Source of the DNA: Diphasiastrum complanatum
Taxonomy: Eukaryota > Streptophyta > Lycopodiopsida > Lycopodiales > Lycopodiaceae
Length of the DNA stretch: 64,000 bases
Direction: 5' to 3'
Assembly (NCBI GenBank): GCA_029204225.1
Contig: CM055100.1
Location: 23,251,810 to 23,315,809 of the forward strand
A program made the translations under genes and the position numbers. Below, piece by piece: positions 58,721 through 64,000 of the stretch (positions are counted from its first letter, which is position 1; every line of letters begins with the position of its first letter). Below the pieces are notes generated by a model. It did no database searches and was not told the DNA's origin. It saw only the letters and a list, made by a program, of their open reading frames with translations.

Positions 58721-59446
58721 TAACTTGAGGTATTGACGTCGGGCAGATTAGCACGTGTCGGGCAGGAAGAAGAAACCAATGGGATACGTCCATGCTGCCC
58801 GGACACAAATTTCAAAGTTTTCTATATTGCATTTTTATTTTTTAGTTAATTTGAACTACGTTATGTAGATTTCAAATCTGTGCATTTTGATTGGGCCTGG
58901 TGACGGTCGAAACTAAAGAAAAAAAATAAAAGTATCATTACAAAGGGTCTTTCTGATATCGAGAACTCCTCTAATGTTTTTCGGGTTTTGCTGCATTGGC
59001 AGACGGACGTCGCCAACTTATCATCAACCCTAAAACAGCTGGAGAAACAAATATCCTAAGGGCATTTACCAGCTTTGTATAGATGCAAAACTGGAGTAAA
59101 TGGTAGTTAAGGCATAAGATATTTTTCTCTTGACACTTGTAAATCTATATATTAGCTGAATCAAGCTATGTAAGTGTTAAATCGAATTTATCTTTCAATC
59201 AGAGTTTTCTGTAGCCAGCGTTATCATGCTCAGCAAGCTGAAGTTATTACTTCAAGCTATTGTACTCATTGTTGATATTAATCAGAGTGCAATTTTTGTC
59301 TCACTACTGCGTCGTTCATTTGCGCAATCTATATGAATCCTTCTACTTGAATATTTCTGCAACTAACTGTTGCATTTCCGTTCCTACATGCTGCGCTCAA
59401 ATCTTTGAGCTTCCGCTGTCGCTCATGCGCCCACTGTTTTATGACA
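58721..59446 (+). repeat. probable 5' LTR of the following copia
   Basis: The right limit is fixed by TTATGACA directly before the primer site at 59447. The left limit is unknown because the 3' LTR partner has been lost. There is no coding sequence. GTCGGGCAG is repeated at about 58739 and 58768. Confidence 0.45.
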
Positions 59447-59458
59447 TGGTATTAGAGT
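59447..59458 (+). other. copia primer-binding site variant
   Basis: TGGTATTAGAGT differs from the usual TGGTATCAGAGC at two positions, both C-to-T, in line with the decay pattern of the element. The gag ATG follows about 140 bases later. Confidence 0.7.
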
Positions 59459-59589
59459 AGGCATTTCAGTAATCTGCATTTCTGTTGTGGATTATCAGTC
59501 TTATTTCTATCAAGACATCTTTCTAGCAAACGCGCAGCCAACAGTATTCCGACAATTGTTGTTTCTACCAATGATCTCGTTCAACCAGA

Positions 59590-62500
59590 ATGGATCCATC
59601 ATCTAGTTCATCTCTCATTGACAAACTCGATGGAGATAACTACCATCTCTAAAAATTCAAGATGAAGGTTATACTTCTAGCCAAAGAACTGGGGGACATC
59701 GTTGATGGCACAGAGCTCAAACCAGAAGGTGATGTAGCCATCATCACCAAGTGGAGATTGAGAGATGGCAAAGCATTTGCCATGATTACCCTCAACATCA
59801 AGGATGCATGAGACATCCTAGTAACTCTCTATGACATCAGAGACGTTACGTCCAAGCTTCATCTAAGGAAGAAATTCTTCACCCTCAGAATGCCTGATGT
59901 AGATAGTGTTTCAAGTCATCTCAACACTTTCAAAAATCTTATGGAGCAGATGACTGCAACTGGTTCAATGATAGAAGATTCCGATGCACTCATGACTCTA
60001 TTATCGAGTCTACCTGAAGCCTACAAAAATTGGGTAATGGCAATTTCTACCCAAGAGCACCTCACTCTATCAAGAGTAATTTCGCTGCTCCTACAAGAGG
60101 AGATTAGAAGATCAGCATCCTCCTCAGGCCCAAGATCGGATCCTCAAGCCCTGTATTAAAAAAATTAGAAGTTTAGATCCAAGAGGTCTACAAAGTCAGG
60201 CTATACTAACAAGAAGAGCAATATGTAGTCTGGACCAAATTCCAGTTCAAGATCGAATTCAAGCTCTTCATCATTCCAACCAGCACAAAAACTTTTCTGC
60301 AGATGCTGTAAGAGGACTGGCCATGAAATCAAGGACTGCCGAACTTTGAAATACAACAACAAAAAGAAGAAGCAGTTCCAACAACAAGCACATAATGCTA
60401 CAACCAGTCACTCAAATCAGCAACAACAAGAAGAAGAAGATGATGAAGCAGCTTTCATGACCAAAGTTGGAGAACAACAGAATATCGATTCTTGGTATCT
60501 AGACTCTGGAGCAACTCAACACATGACTCACCGTTGCGACTCATTCAAAGACTATAAGTCATTCACCCACTCTTGAGTTGTGCAACTTGGAGACAACTCA
60601 TCACATTCAATCGAAGGTGAAGGAACAGTCAGAGTTGAATTCAAAAGAGGTGAGGTCAAGTTGTTGTCCAACGTTCTCCATATTTCAAATCTGACCAAGA
60701 ATCTGCTCTCAGTTAGCAGAATCATCGATTCAGGTCAAAGGGTTGAATTCGATACAGAAGGCTGCAGATTCTTGACAAATCCCGAAAGATTCTAGTATAT
60801 GAAAGAAGAAGCAGCTATCTTTACAAACTCAGCCATTCCTATTCTTCTAACAGTCAAGCTCTTCGCACAGCCACTTCTGAATCAACTGATATGTTGTGGC
60901 ATTTCAGACTTGGGCATCTCAACTTCAACAATTTTCAGCAAATGTCAGCTCAGAGTCTAGTACAAGATCTGCCTTTGGTCAGCAAGCCAACTTCTCCATG
61001 CGAAAGCTGTATTATCAGCAAGCATGCAAGGAGTCCCTTCAGTTCAGACTCAGTTCATACATCCAAGGGCTTGCTTGACCTTGTACATAGCGACATTTGT
61101 GGCCCGATGCAGACTGCTTCCACAGGGGGAGCTCTCTATTTCCTAACCTTCATCGACGAGTTCTCTCGAAGGACTGCAACCTACTATATGAAGAACAAAT
61201 CCGAAGCATTCAAGTTCTTCAAGCAGTTCAAGGCGTGTGCAGAAAAACAGACCCAGAGGAAGATCAAGGCTCTACGCACAGATGGAGGGGGAGAGTACAT
61301 CTCCACAGAATTCAAGGAGTTCTGCAAGGCCAACGGGATACATCAACAATATACAACCAGCTACTCACCTCAGTCCAATGGTATAGCTTAACGAAAGAAT
61401 CAGACACTCATCAAAAGTGCCAAGAGCATGATGGCCCATGCCTTTCTTTCAAAATTTTTTTGGGCAGAAGCTGTTACTACAGCTGCCTATTTGCAGAATC
61501 GATTCATCACCAAAGCCCTGAATGGCAAAACACCTTATGAGGTGTGGACAAGATCAAAACCATCACTCAAACACATTCGAGTGTTTGGATGCATCGCTTT
61601 TGCTCAAATCCCTAAGGATCTAAAAAGAAAGCTAGATGACAAGAGCAGGAAAACGATTTTGATTGGCTATTCTCCCGAACACAAGGCATACAAGCTCTAC
61701 AATTTGGATAATGAGAAGGCATTTACCAGTAGAGATGTCATTTTTGTGGAAGACCAGTTCATCGACCACAAAGGAAAAGCTGTTGATAAATCTGACTCAA
61801 GGATAGAACAACCAATCAATTTCCGATCCAGAGATTCAACTGTAGAATATCAACGCTGACTCAAACAATGAATCAGAACCTCAACGAGTCAACTCACATC
61901 AGAGGACTGAAGTTCAACCCAGAAGATCGAACAGGTCCAGACAGCCTCCATCTAGATTTATGAATGATCCGGCTTGCCAATTTGTGCAGGAACCAACCAT
62001 TGTTTCTGAGGCGATGTCTACTCCTGATGCTGACCAGTGGAAAGCAACGATGGTTACCGAATTCGATTCTCTTATGGAGAATCAAACATGGACACTCACT
62101 AAGTTGCCAAAGGATCGAAACCCAATTCCATACAAATGGATATTCAAGACGAAGTATGACATTGAAGGAAGACTAAATCGTTACAAGACCAGGCTAGTCG
62201 CGAAAGGCTTTTCCTAGACTCCAGACTCGAATTATTCAGAAACCTTCAGCCCAACTGTCAAACATGCTTCGATCTGCCTACTCCTCTCCTTTGCAGCCGC
62301 AGAAGATTTTGAAGTCCACCCAATGGATGTCCAGACCGCTTTCCTCAATGGAACCATCGAAGAGGAAATCTATATGACGCAGCCAGAGGGATGCGAACTC
62401 AACGACAAGCAGCAACACCTTGTATGCAGAATCCACAAGGTGCTCCACGGGCTAAAATAGTCACCCAGAGCCTAGTTCCAGAAGATCAACACATTTTTGA

Positions 62501-63519
62501 TAGAGAATGGTTTTATTCAAAACTCAGAAAACTCGAATGTCTACTTCAAGTCTATATTAGATTACTTCATCATCATCACTCTCTATGTAGATGATACACT
62601 CTTATTCAGTAATGATCTGAATCTGATGAAGGATACAAAATGCATGTTGGCCCAAGAGTACAAGATGACTGGGTCTAGTCCAAATCCACCGAGATTGACC
62701 CAGCAGACTGATATTCATCAGTCAGCAATGATATCTCAACAACGTGCTGGAGAAGTATGAAATGGCCAACTGCAAACCAAGTGACTTTCCGCTCGACCCT
62801 AGACTAAAGCTATCAAAGAAACAAACCAAGTGACTTTCCACTTGATCTTGGACTGAAGCTATTAAAGAAACAGTCTCCTCAAACTGAGGCAGAAAAGGAG
62901 AAGATGAAGCGCTACTCATTTCAATCCATCATCGGCTCACTGATGTACACAATGATCTGCACACAACCAAACCTTGCATATTCGATCAGTACACTCAGTC
63001 AGCTCCTGTCAAATCCAAGCTTAACTCATTGGAAGACACCAACAAAGGTCATGAAGTACATCCAAGCAACGAAAACTCTTAGCATCTGCTATGGAGGCAG
63101 CCGCACTGCCAACATCCTTGAAGCCTACACAGATGCGGATTGGGCAGGAGATGTTGACACCAGAAAATCAACTTTTGGATTTGTATTTTTATACCTCAGT
63201 TGCATTATCAACAACGGAATCCGAATACATAGCTGTCACAAATACAACCAAAGAGGCGATCTGGCTAAGACAACTGCTTGCAGACCTCAACCTTGCACAA
63301 CCACTTCCTACAACAATCTATTGTGACAATCAAAGCACAATAGCGCTATCTCTCAATCCGAGATTTCACTCTCGAAGAAAACATATAGAAATCAGATATC
63401 ATTACCTTAGAGAGAAAGTGCACAACAAGGAAGTAGAATTGGTTTTATGCAAAACAAACTACATGGCAGCAAATTACTTCACAAAGGCTCTATCAAAGGA
63501 GCAACATCTCAGATTTACT
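59590..63519 (+). pseudogene. nearly full-length copia gag-pol pseudogene
   Basis: Gag starts at 59590 (MDPSSSSSSLIDKLDGDNYH) and has a UBN2 body (RMPDVDSVSSHLNTFKNLME). A CX2CX4HX4C knuckle (CRCCKRTGHEIKDC, about 60300-60340), protease WYLDSGATQHM and integrase (WHFRLGHLN, LVHSDICGPM, RTDGGGEY) follow. RT has WKATMVTEFDSLMENQTWTL, RLVAKGFS and TLYVDDTLLF. RNase H runs to YFTKALSKEQHLRFT. Stops include TAA 59650, TGA at about 59810, TAA 61389, TAG 62217, TAG 62458 and TAG 62473, plus frameshifts in RT and RNase H. A short 62760-62880 segment is duplicated. The PPT and 3' LTR are missing. Confidence 0.95.
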
Positions 63520-64000
63520 CTTGACCTTATACACTCAGATGTTCATTCATTTTCACATGAATATAATGGTGGAGCTCTTATGTATGTCACTTTTATTGAT
63601 GATAAATCAAGATACTCTTGGCTTTACCTCTTGTCTAAGAAAAGTGAAGTATTTGAGTCCTTTGTGAAGTTCAAAACTCTTGTAGAAAAGCAACTTAATG
63701 CTAGCTTGAAAGTATTAAGATGTGATAATGGAGGGGAGTACATCTTCAATGGTATGAAAGATTTTTGTGAAACTAATGGCATTAGGAGAGAGTTTACATG
63801 CACATACACTCCTCAACAAAATGGAATGGCCAAGAGAAAAAATAGAATACTATGTGAGTGTGCTAAAGCATTGAGATTAGATGCATCTCTTCCTATTTCA
63901 TTTTGGTGAGAAGCTATTTTATGTGCAAACTTTCTATGTAATAGAATGACTAATAGTGCCATTGAAGGACTCAGACCTTTTGAAGCATTATATGGCAAAA
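63520..64000 (+). pseudogene. integrase fragment of another copia, continuing past the window
   Basis: LDLIHSDVHSFSHEYNGGAL begins a second integrase core directly after the RNase H of the previous element and in the same frame. It continues with VTFIDDKSRYSWLYL, KVLRCDNGGEY and TYTPQQNGMAKRKNR. A TGA occurs at 63907-63909 where a Trp-Ala (WAEA-like) stretch is expected. The element's gag and protease are absent, so this is a rearrangement junction rather than a normal gene order. Confidence 0.85.

Overview
The window looks like nuclear DNA of a land plant or close streptophyte. It holds one intact intron-rich gene for a plant-type UDP-glucose pyrophosphorylase, and Ty1/copia elements whose primer sites match the initiator-Met tRNA (TGGTATCAGAGC). 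Intergenic and intronic DNA is almost all transposon debris, which points to a large, repeat-rich genome. I cannot name the lineage from sequence alone.

Layout: 1-4.6 kb, two decayed copia fragments in opposite orientation. 4.6-6.7 kb, nothing recognisable. 6.74-7.25 kb, a tandemly duplicated 5' flank, then the UGPase gene at 7256-20737 (+): 21 exons, 480 codons, no frameshift or stop. Its introns carry a gypsy gag relic, a SINE-like box pair, a CGTTCCG-rich inverted-repeat element, a (CT)28 tract and a copia relic. 20.7-25.0 kb, no gene seen. 25.1-26.5 kb, a decayed divergent gene pair (see below). 27.0-30.5 kb, copia gag and anonymous retroelement debris. 30.5-33.7 kb, three tandem 1-kb units and a 31-bp minisatellite. 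33.9 kb, a run of 29 G. 34.6-39.5 kb, a minus-strand gypsy pol relic between two related LTRs in opposite orientation. 40.2-42.5 kb, a 5'-truncated copia with minisatellites in its LTR. 42.6-46.7 kb, a complete young non-autonomous copia element with 701-bp LTRs and TGGTT target duplications. 46.7-50.1 kb, LTR debris and a minus-strand gypsy relic. 59.4-63.5 kb, a nearly full-length decayed copia. 63.5-64 kb, the integrase of another copia fused in frame to it.

The most unusual locus is about 50.1-58.7 kb, a four-gene assembly with spliced reading frames on both strands. It has a probable transposase (+), an acidic protein with a CxxC motif (-), a protein joining a histone H3/CENH3-like fold to a Ulp1 (C48) SUMO-protease domain (+), and a fourth protein of unknown function (-). 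The second and third genes diverge from an 800-bp region packed with 12-16-bp palindromic sites at regular spacing and with CACGTG boxes. A second, more decayed copy of the same divergent pair (MASSS... on the minus strand, an H3-like fold on the plus strand, 765 bp apart) lies at 25.1-26.5 kb. The family is therefore repeated in this genome and behaves like a mobile element. Nearly all of its stop codons can be explained by C-to-T change, as expected of methylated, silenced DNA. I infer a DNA-transposon-like element that captured or encodes a centromeric-type histone joined to a SUMO protease. I cannot cite a described precedent.
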